From: Kiloniella spongiae | Lineage (GTDB): Bacteria > Pseudomonadota > Alphaproteobacteria > Kiloniellales > Kiloniellaceae | Direction of reading: 5' to 3' | NCBI RefSeq assembly: GCF_001026905.1 | Contig: NZ_LAQL01000009.1 | Span: 140,005 to 204,004, forward strand | Length of the DNA stretch: 64,000 bases | Shown here: positions 18,482 to 28,263 of the stretch, in pieces | Layout of the letters: each line of letters opens with the position of its first letter | Numbering within the stretch: the stretch's first letter is position 1 | The notes under the pieces: generated by a model | What the model was told of the DNA's origin: nothing | What the model saw: only the letters and a program-made list of their open reading frames with translations | Databases searched by the model: none | Translations under genes and position numbers: made by a program

Positions 18482-18910
18482 TTACTTTTTAGCAGCTGCC
18501 TTAGCAGCAGCTTTATCAGCACGATCCGCAGCAGCGGCTTTACCAGCAGCACCAGTTGTTTTTTCTGCGATACGTGCAGATTTACCACGACGGCCACGTA
18601 GATAGTAAAGCTTCGCACGACGCACATCACCGCGACGGATCAATTCAACTGAATCGACACGTGGGCTGTAAAGTGGGAATACACGCTCAACGCCTTCACC
18701 GTAAGAAATCTTACGAACTGTGAAAGAAGAGTTCAGACCAGCATTTTTACGTGCGATACATACACCTTCAAATGCCTGGATACGCTCACGTGTACCCTCA
18801 ACAACTTTAACGTTTACGCGGACGGTATCACCAGCAGCAAACTCGGTAACTTTTTTGCCATCTGTAAGTTTGGCAACCTGATCAGCTTCTAGCTTCTCGA
18901 TTACATTCAT
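18482..18910 (-). CDS. rplS: 50S ribosomal protein L19
   Basis: From ATG 18910 the product is 142 residues. The L19 core ([20 protein letters not shown], then [20 protein letters not shown] and [19 protein letters not shown]) is followed by an Ala/Lys-rich tail of about 25 residues, common in alphaproteobacteria. L19 sits at the 30S-50S interface. GAGGA lies seven bases before 18910, whereas the in-frame ATG six codons earlier would overlap that site. It is last in the ffh-rpsP-rimM-trmD-rplS series. Confidence 0.95.
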   Translation of the reverse strand: MNVIEKLEADQVAKLTDGKKVTEFAAGDTVRVNVKVVEGTRERIQAFEGVCIARKNAGLNSSFTVRKISYGEGVERVFPLYSPRVDSVELIRRGDVRRAKLYYLRGRRGKSARIAEKTTGAAGKAAAADRADKAAAKAAAKK

Positions 18911-18967
18911 GTTTCTATCCTCTACCATTCTATTGGGGCCAATGACCCGTTTAACTTTTCAACGGAC

Positions 18968-19711
18968 CTAATGGCCCAGTTTGGTATCGTTACGTTTATC
19001 CAGGTACTTTTCCCATAAATCCGGGCGTCGTTCCCTGGTAATATTTTCCGCCTGTTCCTGGCGCCACTGCTTTATCTTTCCATGGTGACCAGAGGAAAGA
19101 ACCTCGGGCACCTTGCGATCTTGCCATTCGGCAGGTCGCGTATAGAGCGGATATTCCAGCAACCCAGTTTCAAACGATTCTTCGTCTGCGGATTCCTTGT
19201 TACCCATAACCCCCGGCAATAACCTGATGACAGCATCCATAAGGATTAATGCCGCCTGCTCACCACCGGACAGGATGTAATCACCAACCGAAACCTCTAT
19301 CACTTCACGCGCGTCCAAGACCCGCTGATCGATCCCTTCGTAACGCCCACACAAGAGAGTTACCCCAGGTCCTGCCGCTAACTCTTTGGCCAAACTTTGG
19401 TCCAAAAGCCGTCCGCGCGGCGAGAGATAGATAACCGGACCAGCATTGCCAGTCACAGAGTCCAAAGCTGCATCAACGACATCGGGACGCATTACCAAAC
19501 CAGCGCCGCCCCCAAAGGGGATAGCATCAACAGTACGGTGTTTATCATACGCAAAATCGCGAATGTCCACCTTTTCCAACTCCCATATCCCTTTTTCAAG
19601 GGCCTTGCCCGCCAGGGATAATCCCAGAGAGCCCGGAAACATTTCCGGATGGAGCGAAAGTACTGTTGCTTTCCAGCTTGCTGTCACGCTATCCAACATT
19701 CTGTCATGCAA
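18968..19711 (-). CDS. trmD: tRNA (guanine-N1)-methyltransferase
   Basis: TrmD methylates G37 of tRNAs reading CNN codons, using SAM bound in a trefoil knot. The protein shows [16 protein letters not shown] near the start, [27 protein letters not shown] and the knot segment [17 protein letters not shown]. The frame gives 247 residues from TTG 19711; ATG 19699 (243 residues) is also possible and neither has a clear ribosome binding site. It lies between rimM and rplS, as is usual. Confidence 0.95.
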   Translation of the reverse strand: MHDRMLDSVTASWKATVLSLHPEMFPGSLGLSLAGKALEKGIWELEKVDIRDFAYDKHRTVDAIPFGGGAGLVMRPDVVDAALDSVTGNAGPVIYLSPRGRLLDQSLAKELAAGPGVTLLCGRYEGIDQRVLDAREVIEVSVGDYILSGGEQAALILMDAVIRLLPGVMGNKESADEESFETGLLEYPLYTRPAEWQDRKVPEVLSSGHHGKIKQWRQEQAENITRERRPDLWEKYLDKRNDTKLGH

Positions 19712-19755
19712 CCCGGTTTGAAAGACATGGAAAGAAGATCATAGATCTTTAATTC

Positions 19756-20280
19756 CTAGCCTTCCCGACCCAGAACAACGTCGGGCATATCAACAACGAT
19801 ACGCTGCCCTTCGAGGTCCACAACCGGCACAGAGCTTTCCGTAAAGCTGACCATTTCCGATTGCCCACTTTCACTGACAAATTCCAGAATATCCCCGGCG
19901 CCAAAATCGAAAACACCTTTTACAGTACCAAGAACCACTCCCTGAGTGTTCTCGACCTTAAGGCCAACGAGATCGGAATAGTAATATTCGTCGTCTTCTG
20001 TCAGTTTTGGTAGAAGATCACGGTTAACATACAGTTTTGTTCCTCGCATTTCCTGGGCGCGATCACGATCTTTCACCCCCTCAATCCGCGTAAGAACAGT
20101 ACCCTTGGCCTGGCCTGTTACGGTAATTTTGAGACGGTTGCCCGCATCATCCGTCACCGGTCCAAATGCCGCCACGTCTTCAGGAACTTCAGTGTAGCTT
20201 TTAACCTTCACACCACCACGCACCCCGTGCGCGCCAGCGATCACACCTACACAAATTCTATCTTCGTGGTTTGAAGCCAT
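19756..20280 (-). CDS. rimM: Ribosome maturation factor RimM
   Basis: The 174-residue protein has the N-terminal RimM beta-barrel (ICVGVIAGAHGVRGGVKVKSY) and the C-terminal PRC-barrel domain (YYYSDLVGLKVENTQGVVLG, then DILEF and VDMPDVVL). It assists 30S subunit maturation by binding S19. It sits 27 bases after rpsP on the same strand. Confidence 0.95.
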   Translation of the reverse strand: MASNHEDRICVGVIAGAHGVRGGVKVKSYTEVPEDVAAFGPVTDDAGNRLKITVTGQAKGTVLTRIEGVKDRDRAQEMRGTKLYVNRDLLPKLTEDDEYYYSDLVGLKVENTQGVVLGTVKGVFDFGAGDILEFVSESGQSEMVSFTESSVPVVDLEGQRIVVDMPDVVLGREG

Positions 20281-20307
20281 GAGCTAAGAAATCCTAAGTT
20301 CGCCGAA

Positions 20308-20697
20308 TTACTCAGCTGCGCTTTCTTCAGAAGCTGCAGCAGCTTCTTCAGCAGCTGCTTCTGCAGCCATACGCTTTTCTTCCAGACGCTCTTTTGCTTT
20401 CGCTTTCATCTGGTTTTTCTTGGTCTGTTCTGGAACAGCACGCTTTTCAGCAAGACCAAGATTACCTAGGAAACGCGCAACGCGATCTGTAGGCTGAGCA
20501 CCAGTAGACAACCAGTATTTAGCGCGATCTTCATTCAGAATCAGACGCTCTGGGTGATCTTTTGGTACCATTGGGTTATAGGCGCCAATCTTTTCGATGA
20601 AGCGACCATCACGTGGAGCACGAGCGTCAGCAACTACGATACGGTAGTATGGACGCTTTTTGGCGCCGCCACGGGCTAGGCGAATTTTTACAGCCAT
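20308..20697 (-). CDS. rpsP: 30S ribosomal protein S16
   Basis: The 129-residue protein begins [20 protein letters not shown], the S16 signature, and continues [13 protein letters not shown]. The last 45 residues are an Ala/Glu-rich extension beyond the usual 80-90 residue core, as in many alphaproteobacteria. AGAGGA precedes the ATG. It is part of the ffh-to-rplS cluster. Confidence 0.96.
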   Translation of the reverse strand: MAVKIRLARGGAKKRPYYRIVVADARAPRDGRFIEKIGAYNPMVPKDHPERLILNEDRAKYWLSTGAQPTDRVARFLGNLGLAEKRAVPEQTKKNQMKAKAKERLEEKRMAAEAAAEEAAAASEESAAE

Positions 20698-20770
20698 TTC
20701 AGTTCCTCTTGTTAAACACTAAACTTAATAATACTCAATTTATTCAGAAGCACTCTTTCGTGGACATCCC

Positions 20771-22141
20771 TTATTTAGGGAAACCCATCCCAGGAGGCAT
20801 CAGGTTTTGCAACCCACCCCGCATCATGCCTTTCTTGCCCATTTTCTGGACCTTCTTCATCATGCGGGCAGCTTCCTGCTGTTGCTTTAGAAGCTTGTTC
20901 ACATCCTGAACCGATGTCCCGGAACCGTTCGCAATACGGGTTCTCCGCTTTGCTTTAATAACTTCCGGTTTTTCACGTTCATGAGGTGTCATGGATGAAA
21001 TGATGGCCAATTGACGATTGATAATTTTGTCGTCGATCTTGGCATCTTTCAATTTCTTCATCTGGGCGGAATTCATACCTGGAAGCATGTTCAACAGGCT
21101 CGACATACCACCCATTTTTTGCATTTGTTTAAGCTGAGACGCCAAGTCATTCAGATCAAACTTGCCCTTCTTCATTTTCTCGGCAAGTCTCGCGGCTTCT
21201 TCCTCTTCAAAGGATTCAGCAGCTTTTTCAACCAAGGAAACCACATCGCCCATACCCAGAATACGAGAGGCAACACGGGAAGGATGGAAATCTTCTAACT
21301 CTTCTAGCTTTTCACCGACACCAATCAATTTGATCGGGCATCCAGTTACAGCACGCATGGACAGGGCCGCACCACCGCGGGCATCACCATCCATACGGGT
21401 CATGACGATACCGCTCAGACCAATCTTTTGATTAAAAGTGTCTGCAACGTTGACCGCATCCTGACCAGTCATGGCATCAGCAACCAGCAAAGTTTCTGCT
21501 GGCTTTGTTGCATCCCGTACACTTACGACTTCGGCCATCAACTCTTCGTCGATAGCCAAGCGCCCAGCGGTATCGAGCATAACAACATCGAAACCTTCAA
21601 GCGCACCGGTTTGTACAGCACGCTTGGCGATTGCGACAGGTTGCTCACCAGGAACGACATTCAAGGTTCTCACGCCTATTTGCGCACCAAGAACAGCCAG
21701 CTGTTCTTGCGCAGCAGGACGACGAACATCAAGAGAAGCCATCAAGACTTTCTTGCGTTCTTTTTCGTTCAGGCGTTTAGAGATTTTAGCCGTGGATGTT
21801 GTCTTACCAGATCCTTGCAGACCAACCATCATAATAACAGCTGGCGGTGTTACCTGTAGATTAAGGGCAACGTGATCTGCCCCCAACATCTCGCTGAGAT
21901 GATCATTGACAATCTTGACGACCATCTGACCGGGGGTCACGGACTTCAGAACATCCTGACCGACAGCGTCAATCTTTACCTTTTCGATAAAGTCTTTGAC
22001 CACAGGCAACGCCACATCAGCTTCAAGCAAAGCAACACGCACTTCGCGCAGAGCAGCTGTAACATCAGCCTCACTCAATGCACCGCGGCGCTTCAGCTTG
22101 TCAAAGACTGATCCAAGACGATCCTGTAAGCTATCGAACAT
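20771..22141 (-). CDS. ffh: Signal recognition particle protein
   Basis: From ATG 22141 the product is 456 residues. It has an N domain (MFDSLQDRLGSVFDKLKRRG), a G domain with MMVGLQGSGKTTSTAKISK, VMLDTAGRL and TRMDGDARGGAAL, and a methionine-rich M domain (MKKGKFDLNDL, MLPGMNSAQMKKL, NGSGTSVQDVNKLLKQ) that binds 4.5S RNA and signal peptides. AGAGGA six bases upstream supports this start over a TTG 11 codons earlier. It acts with FtsY, also encoded in this window. Confidence 0.96.
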   Translation of the reverse strand: MFDSLQDRLGSVFDKLKRRGALSEADVTAALREVRVALLEADVALPVVKDFIEKVKIDAVGQDVLKSVTPGQMVVKIVNDHLSEMLGADHVALNLQVTPPAVIMMVGLQGSGKTTSTAKISKRLNEKERKKVLMASLDVRRPAAQEQLAVLGAQIGVRTLNVVPGEQPVAIAKRAVQTGALEGFDVVMLDTAGRLAIDEELMAEVVSVRDATKPAETLLVADAMTGQDAVNVADTFNQKIGLSGIVMTRMDGDARGGAALSMRAVTGCPIKLIGVGEKLEELEDFHPSRVASRILGMGDVVSLVEKAAESFEEEEAARLAEKMKKGKFDLNDLASQLKQMQKMGGMSSLLNMLPGMNSAQMKKLKDAKIDDKIINRQLAIISSMTPHEREKPEVIKAKRRTRIANGSGTSVQDVNKLLKQQQEAARMMKKVQKMGKKGMMRGGLQNLMPPGMGFPK

Positions 22142-22547
22142 ACTTGTTCCTCTTTCTCTCAAACATCCAACCAAAAAGGTTGAAAACGGTAATCACAAAA
22201 GCCAAACGCAACTTACGCCAGTGCGCGATACTCGCGGACTGGCGGAGCTCCTTAGAGCTGATGCACTTAACTTTTGCAGATATTTGAGCGGAACCTATAA
22301 AAAACGCACATGAAGGTCAAGCTTTTTCAGCGACTCAGCGCAATCAGAGGCTATGTTTTTCATCTCACTGGAGTCGCCAAGTGTCATCCATGCAAGAAAT
22401 ACAATCACTCGTCAGTTGTCATTTATCTCATCACGGCTAATTATGAGCCGCAATAAACAATAAAAAAACAATGGCTTCTGATACCCTAATGCGGATTTCA
22501 TACTCTAGCACAAATAAAAAAACAGCTGATTCAGTCGAAGATTCGGC
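22142..22547. other. Divergent intergenic region with a long hairpin in the ffh leader
   Basis: This 406-base interval separates ffh from the PAS_5 gene. At 22216-22244 CGCCAGT and ACTGGCG enclose a CGCG/CGCG inner stem with an ATACT loop; AGCTC-CTTA-GAGCT follows near 22245-22259. On the minus strand these lie about 75-120 bases before the ffh start, in its likely leader. It does not match 4.5S RNA. No other gene was seen. Confidence 0.5.
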
Positions 22548-23000
22548 ATGTTAGAATTTCAGATAAAAACACAGCCAATCAGAAAGCTCTATGATTATTG
22601 GCTAAGCAAAGCATCTCTAGAAAAGTTACCCGCCAGGCATGATATCGATCCTGCTGAAATGGCGGATTTTCTCCCTCACCTCGTCCTACTGGATGTCCAG
22701 AAAGATCCACTCGACTTTCGCTACAGATTAATTGGCACACATATCGCTGCTTACCTTAAGAATGATCACACTAATCAATGGATGAGCACCTTAGATCACC
22801 AAAAGCCCCCTAGCAGGATATGGAACAACTGCAAACAAGCTGTTGAAACGGCTCAACCGATCTATCCTCACACTCCCTATGTCGGACCAAAACAGGGAAT
22901 CGTTGATATGGAAGATCTTATCCTCCCCCTTGCTAGAGACGGCATAAATGTTGACATGCTGCTGGTGGGCGTCACCTACACAAGCAAATCGTCTGCTTGA
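22548..23000 (+). CDS. PAS_5-type PAS domain protein
   Basis: The 150-residue protein is a single alphaproteobacterial PAS_5 domain: KLYDYWLSKASLEKLPARHDIDPAEMADFLPHL, then DFRYRLIGTHIA, and a C-terminal DLILPLARDGINVDMLLVGV strand. Such proteins are soluble, carry no output domain and have no established function. It is in the same orientation as dapF, with about 146 bases between, and divergent from ffh. No signal peptide or membrane segment is seen. Confidence 0.85.
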   Translation: MLEFQIKTQPIRKLYDYWLSKASLEKLPARHDIDPAEMADFLPHLVLLDVQKDPLDFRYRLIGTHIAAYLKNDHTNQWMSTLDHQKPPSRIWNNCKQAVETAQPIYPHTPYVGPKQGIVDMEDLILPLARDGINVDMLLVGVTYTSKSSA

Positions 23001-23146
23001 TAGAATCTTCCCCCTCTCAACGGGGTCTTATAGACTTTTAAATAGACAGATTTCTCTCTATCTTATAACTGATGAACAATTCAAATGCCCTCGCCAATAC
23101 GCACAGAGGCATAAAACACAAGAATGACGGCATAAGAGAGCGTGTA

Positions 23147-23977
23147 ATGAACGGCAGATCCTTTGTAAAAATGCATGGCCTTGGTAATGATTTTGTCGTC
23201 ATTGATGCCCGAGAAGAAGCCTTTACACCTACGGAAGATCAATCACGATTGATTGCAGATCGTCGTTTTGGCATTGGCTGCGATCAATTCATCATCATTG
23301 AAAAGAGTCAAAACCCCAACGCCAATGCTTTTATGCGCATTAAAAATGCAGACGGCAGTGAAGTTGGTGCTTGCGGTAATGCCACCCGTTGCATTGCCTC
23401 TATTCTAATGAACGAAACAGGCCAAGATACAGTTACGGTCGAAACCTTGGCGGGGTTCTTAAAGGTCAGTAAAGAAGAAAATGGTCTAATTACCGCCAAT
23501 ATGGGACCCGCACTTTTAGACTGGAAGGACATCCCCCTCTCGGAAGAAAGAGATACCCTCAACACCGGCATAAAACTTCCTCCCTTACGGAACCCTGTTT
23601 GCGTGAATATGGGCAATCCACATGCCGTGTTCTTTGTTGAAGATGCCGAAGCGATCGAGCTCGAAGCCTTGGGCCCCCGCCTAGAACATCACCCCCTCTT
23701 TCCTGAACTGGCAAATATCAGCGTTGCTTCCCTGGTTGGTGATAATCACATCCGGTTGCGTGTTTTTGAGCGTGGTGTTGGCATTACTTCAGCCTGCGGC
23801 TCAGGTGCCTGTGCAGCAGCTGTAGCCGCATCAAGGCGAGGGCTAACGGACAAAAAAGTACAGGTCGATCTTGATGGTGGCCCTCTGTTTATCCACTGGC
23901 AGGAAGACAACACTGTCCTGATGACAGGCCCTGTTTCAAAAGTCTTTGAAGGACACATAGCACCTGAATTATTATAA
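23147..23977 (+). CDS. dapF: Diaminopimelate epimerase
   Basis: The enzyme converts LL-diaminopimelate to the meso form for lysine and peptidoglycan. From ATG 23147 it has 276 residues, the usual length, beginning FVKMHGLGNDFVVIDAR. The two catalytic cysteines lie in GACGNATRC (C76) and SACGSGACAAA (C217). An ATG 25 codons upstream would add a tail foreign to the family. In relatives dapF is followed directly by mtaB and ftsY; here two lipoprotein genes come between. Confidence 0.95.
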   Translation: MNGRSFVKMHGLGNDFVVIDAREEAFTPTEDQSRLIADRRFGIGCDQFIIIEKSQNPNANAFMRIKNADGSEVGACGNATRCIASILMNETGQDTVTVETLAGFLKVSKEENGLITANMGPALLDWKDIPLSEERDTLNTGIKLPPLRNPVCVNMGNPHAVFFVEDAEAIELEALGPRLEHHPLFPELANISVASLVGDNHIRLRVFERGVGITSACGSGACAAAVAASRRGLTDKKVQVDLDGGPLFIHWQEDNTVLMTGPVSKVFEGHIAPELL

Positions 23978-24123
23978 ATCTCCAATTGATTATAAATAGT
24001 TACGCAAACATTGGAGGTGTTCACACCTTTTAATTGAGTTTGTAAAATTTAGTATGTTGAAATTTTCTCATTGCACTTCACTTTAAAGGCATACATTTTC
24101 TCTCTAAACTAGGGGGGAATTAA

Positions 24124-24969
24124 ATGAAGTATCTATTTCTTGTTACGCTATGCCTTGCTACTCTCACCGCATGCCAGACGACGAATAAATCATCAAAAGA
24201 AACACATGGTGCATTTTATGTCGATGGCGATCAAGTTGTCGGCGGAACACTGAACGATTTCGAACTTGATACAACTAAGGTTTTCAAAAATAGAGATCTC
24301 AGCAAAACGACCCTCTTAATTTACAACCATGGCACAATAAGTTCAGGTATCCACCAAAGGTGCCACACAGACTGGCTACCTGCTTATGTCAGGCTATTAA
24401 CCAAACAAGATTCAGATATCATTGCATATTATCTATGCTCACAAGAATCTGGAGGAAATTCCAGAAACAGTATTGTAAATCAAGTACATTACAAACGAGG
24501 CATCGAAATCGCTGAAGTATCAGATAAATTTCAAAAACTCGGAATCCTAAAGAATAATATATTTCTGATGGGTCACTCAGGTGGCGCATCATCAAGCTTA
24601 ATGGCTGCTTCAAGAACACCTGAAAAATTCAATAGTTATATTATAACAGCACCTGGTTACGGCTACGCCTATCTGGGAGGATCAAATCAAGCTTCAAACT
24701 ACGGAAACTTGTATAATAATTGGAAAACCATCATTCAAAGAGGCACTAAATCCCGGGGAGTTGTCTATGCCTTCCCTGGTGATAAATATTCCCCTCCTGA
24801 AGATATCGCGTTCATGCAAAACATGCGTAACATTGACTACAAAATCTTATTAAATAAAGATGATACAAACTGCGAGTTAGACGAAATTCATGCTTATCCA
24901 TGGACTAAATGTTTCGCTCTAAGTGAAACCAAATTCATCTTGAATTATATTAAAAAAAGCAGCGAATAA
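24124..24969 (+). CDS. Lipoprotein with alpha/beta-hydrolase fold, copy 1
   Basis: The 281-residue protein has a lipoprotein signal with lipobox LTAC (C17), so it is probably anchored in the outer or inner membrane facing the periplasm. LLIYNHGT marks the first strand and oxyanion loop of an alpha/beta hydrolase. GHSGGASSS carries the predicted nucleophile S152, and a late DEIHAYPW may provide the histidine. Paired cysteines near the end are shared with the next gene, its paralogue. A strong GGGGGG ribosome binding site precedes the ATG. No specific esterase family is recognised; the substrate is unknown. It interrupts dapF-mtaB. Confidence 0.8.
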   Translation: MKYLFLVTLCLATLTACQTTNKSSKETHGAFYVDGDQVVGGTLNDFELDTTKVFKNRDLSKTTLLIYNHGTISSGIHQRCHTDWLPAYVRLLTKQDSDIIAYYLCSQESGGNSRNSIVNQVHYKRGIEIAEVSDKFQKLGILKNNIFLMGHSGGASSSLMAASRTPEKFNSYIITAPGYGYAYLGGSNQASNYGNLYNNWKTIIQRGTKSRGVVYAFPGDKYSPPEDIAFMQNMRNIDYKILLNKDDTNCELDEIHAYPWTKCFALSETKFILNYIKKSSE

Positions 24970-25001
24970 AAGCTCATCCTTTCATTGATTCTGTCATATA
25001 G

Positions 25002-25880
25002 ATGAAGAAGAGTATAATGAAATTAGGACTATACGTTTTCTGTACTACGCTATCACTTATGTTTATAACGGCATGTCAAACGACCAAAATAGACAAAATA
25101 GACGATCCTTATGGTGCTTTTGCTGTTGGTGATAGTTTTACACCCATTCGTGATGCTGACTTTGCAAAGCAGATGAAGCGAAGCATACCCAATCCGGAAG
25201 ACACGATTCTTTTTATCTATAATCATGGGACAAGTAACGGTGGTCATGGACAAAAGTGTTACCCGGAACTAATTCCGTCCTACGCCCGAGCAATTGTTCG
25301 CGAACACAAAGAAACCGTTATTTTTTATCTCTGCTCTCAACAAGTAAGCGGTAAAACGCCTGGAGAAGCCCGTTACTTTAAGAGAAGCGTTGAGATAGAG
25401 CTCCTTTTAGAGAAATTCAAACGCCACGGCATTACACCCGACAGAACATTCTTATTAGGACATTCCGGTGGAGCTTCAACCACCTTGGTTGCGGCAGCGG
25501 ATATTCCGGATTCATTTAACGGGTTCATCGTTTCAGCTCCGGGATATGGTTATGCCTATACAGGGAAAAGTAAGGAATCAGATAACCTGGCACCTTATTA
25601 CCAAATATGGAAATCTACCGTTGAGCAAGCAACGGAAAAGCCAGGTCTGGTTTATTCCTTTAAGGGCGACACAATCGCCCCACCAGAAGATCTCGACTTC
25701 ATGAAAGAGATGAACAATATCAAATTGTTAATCCAAACTCCGGAAGATTGTGGCATTTCTGATTTTCATGGCTATCCTTGGAGCCGATGTTTCAGAGAGA
25801 AAGAAACACCCAAAATTTGGCAATATATTCAACAGCGCATATTTGCCGCACAAAATCAGATTTCCAATAACATAAACTAG
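25002..25880 (+). CDS. Lipoprotein with alpha/beta-hydrolase fold, copy 2
   Basis: This 292-residue paralogue of the preceding gene shares the lipobox (ITAC), FIYNHGT, YLCSQ, the nucleophile motif GHSGGASTT (S155), SAPGYGYAY, the PPED segment and the DFHGYPWSRCF ending. ATG 25017 may be the true start, since GAAGAG precedes it, giving 287 residues. Identity is moderate, so the duplication is not recent and the two have diverged. The 32-base gap suggests cotranscription. It is probably a periplasmic esterase or peptidase; the function is unknown. Confidence 0.8.
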   Translation: MKKSIMKLGLYVFCTTLSLMFITACQTTKIDKIDDPYGAFAVGDSFTPIRDADFAKQMKRSIPNPEDTILFIYNHGTSNGGHGQKCYPELIPSYARAIVREHKETVIFYLCSQQVSGKTPGEARYFKRSVEIELLLEKFKRHGITPDRTFLLGHSGGASTTLVAAADIPDSFNGFIVSAPGYGYAYTGKSKESDNLAPYYQIWKSTVEQATEKPGLVYSFKGDTIAPPEDLDFMKEMNNIKLLIQTPEDCGISDFHGYPWSRCFREKETPKIWQYIQQRIFAAQNQISNNIN

Positions 25881-25950
25881 CCTCTGCCGAACATAGCTGA
25901 CTTGCAAAGCCGTTGCTGGACAAGGCTTCGATCATCGTTCATAAAGCGAC

Positions 25951-27258
25951 ATGACAAAGAATCTGACAGATCCAAAGATTGTTACTTTTGGTTGCCGGCT
26001 TAATACCTATGAGTCCGAGGTAATGCGTCAGCATGCCCGCGAAGCTGGGTTGTCAGATACAATTATCTTTAATACTTGCGCTGTCACCACTGAAGCTGAG
26101 CGGCAAGCCCGACAAAGCATTCGCAAAGCTCGTCGTACGAACCCCGACGCAAAAATCATTGTTACCGGCTGCGCCGCACAGATTAACCCGGATCTCTACG
26201 CCAGCATGACCGAGGTCGATCATGTGATGGGCAACGAAGAAAAGCTGAAGCGCGAGAGTTTTGATCTGGATCCGAACGCCAAAGTTTCCGTTAATGATAT
26301 TATGGAAGCCAAAGAAACGGCAGCTCATCTCGTTCACGGATTTGAGGAACACACACGGGCGTTTGTTCAAATCCAACAAGGTTGTAACCATCGCTGCACC
26401 TTCTGCATCATTCCCTTTGGTCGCGGCAACAATCGCTCTGTCCCAATAGGCGCCATTACAGAACAAGTGAGGACCCTTGTTAACAATGGTGTGCAAGAAG
26501 TCGTCTTAACCGGAGTTGATATCACCGACTATGGCTTGGACCTACCCGGGAAACCAACTCTTGGCCAGATGACACGCAGATTGTTGGCACAAGTACCTGA
26601 GCTCAAACGCTTAAGACTTTCCTCTCTTGACCCTGTAGAGATTGACGAAGATACCTATCGGTTATTCGGCGAAGAACCGCGGATTATGCCTCATCTGCAT
26701 ATTTCTCTTCAGGCCGGTGATGATATGGTTCTCAAACGAATGAAGCGACGGCATTTACGACAAGACGTTATCAACATGGTGGTCAAAGCCCGGGAACTGC
26801 GACCTGATGTTGTCTTTGGTGCTGATATTATTGCCGGCTTTCCGACTGAAACCGATGAAATGTTCGAAAACACCTATCGACTGGTCGAAGAGCTTGGATT
26901 AACCTATCTACATGTTTTCCCCTATTCAGAACGCCCAGGAACCCCAGCAGCAAAAATGCCGCAAGTTCCCGGAAATCTTCGTAAAGAGCGTGCTGCCCGT
27001 TTGCGTGATGCAGGCCAAAAAGCTGAAAAACTTTTCATGCAAGACAGAGTAGGCACCACAGCGCAGGTTCTTATCGAAAAGAATGGTTTTGGACGAACAG
27101 AGCACTATGCACCTGTGCAAGTTGACGCCCTTGAAGGAGACCTTTCCGGGCAGGTTGTTCCTGTGTACATTGCCGATATTCGCGACGGAAAATTGCTTGC
27201 CTATCCCCTGGGAACAGACGCTGCAAATACCGCCAGAACACAAAGATCAGCACAATAA
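25951..27258 (+). CDS. mtaB: tRNA t6A37 methylthiotransferase
   Basis: The 435-residue radical-SAM enzyme adds a methylthio group to t6A at position 37 of tRNAs reading ANN codons. The N-terminal UPF0004 domain provides cysteines for the auxiliary [4Fe-4S] cluster (FGCRLN, NTCAVT, VTGCAAQ). The radical-SAM triad is C145, C149 and C152 in QQGCNHRCTFC. The length and the HVFPYSERPGTPA signature fit MtaB rather than MiaB. It is next to ftsY, as in many alphaproteobacteria. Confidence 0.93.
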   Translation: MTKNLTDPKIVTFGCRLNTYESEVMRQHAREAGLSDTIIFNTCAVTTEAERQARQSIRKARRTNPDAKIIVTGCAAQINPDLYASMTEVDHVMGNEEKLKRESFDLDPNAKVSVNDIMEAKETAAHLVHGFEEHTRAFVQIQQGCNHRCTFCIIPFGRGNNRSVPIGAITEQVRTLVNNGVQEVVLTGVDITDYGLDLPGKPTLGQMTRRLLAQVPELKRLRLSSLDPVEIDEDTYRLFGEEPRIMPHLHISLQAGDDMVLKRMKRRHLRQDVINMVVKARELRPDVVFGADIIAGFPTETDEMFENTYRLVEELGLTYLHVFPYSERPGTPAAKMPQVPGNLRKERAARLRDAGQKAEKLFMQDRVGTTAQVLIEKNGFGRTEHYAPVQVDALEGDLSGQVVPVYIADIRDGKLLAYPLGTDAANTARTQRSAQ

Positions 27259-27294
27259 CCTGTCATCAAACCCACAATATGAGTGATACCCCAA

Positions 27295-28236
27295 ATGAGT
27301 GAAGATAAGAAAAAAGGTGGCTGGTTTTCCCGTCTGAAAGCTGGACTTAGCCGTTCCTCCTCTAAACTGGGAGAAGGTATTGGCGGGATATTTACCAAGA
27401 AGAAGCTTGACGATGAAAGTATAGAAGAGCTGGAAGAACTTCTGATCACATCCGACCTTGGTGTCGCAACAGCAACAAAGCTTACAGCTAATCTGGCAAA
27501 AACCCGGTTTAATAAAGATGTAGAACCTCAAGAAGTTTCAGAAGCTCTGGCTGCAGACATCGCAACAATACTAGAGCCTGTTGCACTCCCACTTGATGTT
27601 GATAAATCCAAATCTCCTCATATTATTTTGATGGTTGGTGTCAATGGTAGTGGAAAAACCACGACAATTGGTAAGCTTGCAACACAATACAAAGCTCAAG
27701 GGTTAAATGTTATGCTCGCTGCGGGCGATACCTTCAGGGCCGCAGCAATTGAACAACTTCAAATCTGGGGTGAACGGACAGGCTGCTCTGTTGTTGCCAA
27801 AGAAACTGGCGCTGATGCTGCGGGCCTTGCTTACGAAGCTATTGAGCGTGCAAGATCAGAAAATGCTGACGTTCTTCTCATTGATACAGCCGGGCGTTTA
27901 CACAATAAATCTGACCTGATGTCTGAACTCCAGAAGGTCATTCGAGTCATCAAAAAACTGGACGAAAATGCGCCCCATGACGTGGTCTTGGTTCTGGATG
28001 CGACAACAGGACAAAATGCCGTTTCTCAAGTAGGTACTTTTAAAGAGCTCGTTGATGTAACCGGTTTGGTCGTCACCAAATTGGACGGCTCTGCACGCGG
28101 AGGAATTCTGGTCGCTTTGGCAGAAAAATTCGGGTTACCCGTTCACGCCATCGGGGTTGGTGAAACAGCCGATGATTTACGCCCCTTTACAGCCAGAGAT
28201 TTTTCACGTTCTCTTATGGGATTAGACAATATCTAA
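27295..28236 (+). CDS. ftsY: Signal recognition particle receptor FtsY
   Basis: FtsY is the membrane-associated SRP receptor GTPase that docks Ffh-ribosome complexes at the translocon. A short basic N-terminus (KKKGGWFSRLKAGL) replaces the long acidic A domain of enteric FtsY, as is usual in this class. An N domain and a G domain with VGVNGSGKTTTIGKLA, DTFRAAA, LLIDTAGR and TKLDGSARGG follow. From ATG 27295 it has 313 residues; the GTG four codons upstream is possible. It lies 36 bases after mtaB. Confidence 0.95.
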   Translation: MSEDKKKGGWFSRLKAGLSRSSSKLGEGIGGIFTKKKLDDESIEELEELLITSDLGVATATKLTANLAKTRFNKDVEPQEVSEALAADIATILEPVALPLDVDKSKSPHIILMVGVNGSGKTTTIGKLATQYKAQGLNVMLAAGDTFRAAAIEQLQIWGERTGCSVVAKETGADAAGLAYEAIERARSENADVLLIDTAGRLHNKSDLMSELQKVIRVIKKLDENAPHDVVLVLDATTGQNAVSQVGTFKELVDVTGLVVTKLDGSARGGILVALAEKFGLPVHAIGVGETADDLRPFTARDFSRSLMGLDNI

Positions 28237-28263
28237 CCCCCTGTTGATCCTCATAGGAAGATA

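Noticed and set aside
22216..22259. 4.5S RNA (ffs) candidate upstream of ffh
   Set aside because: The conserved SRP RNA tetraloop and asymmetric-loop sequences are absent.
24001..25880. Mobile-element insertion between dapF and mtaB
   Set aside because: No transposase, inverted repeats or target duplications were seen around the two lipoprotein genes.
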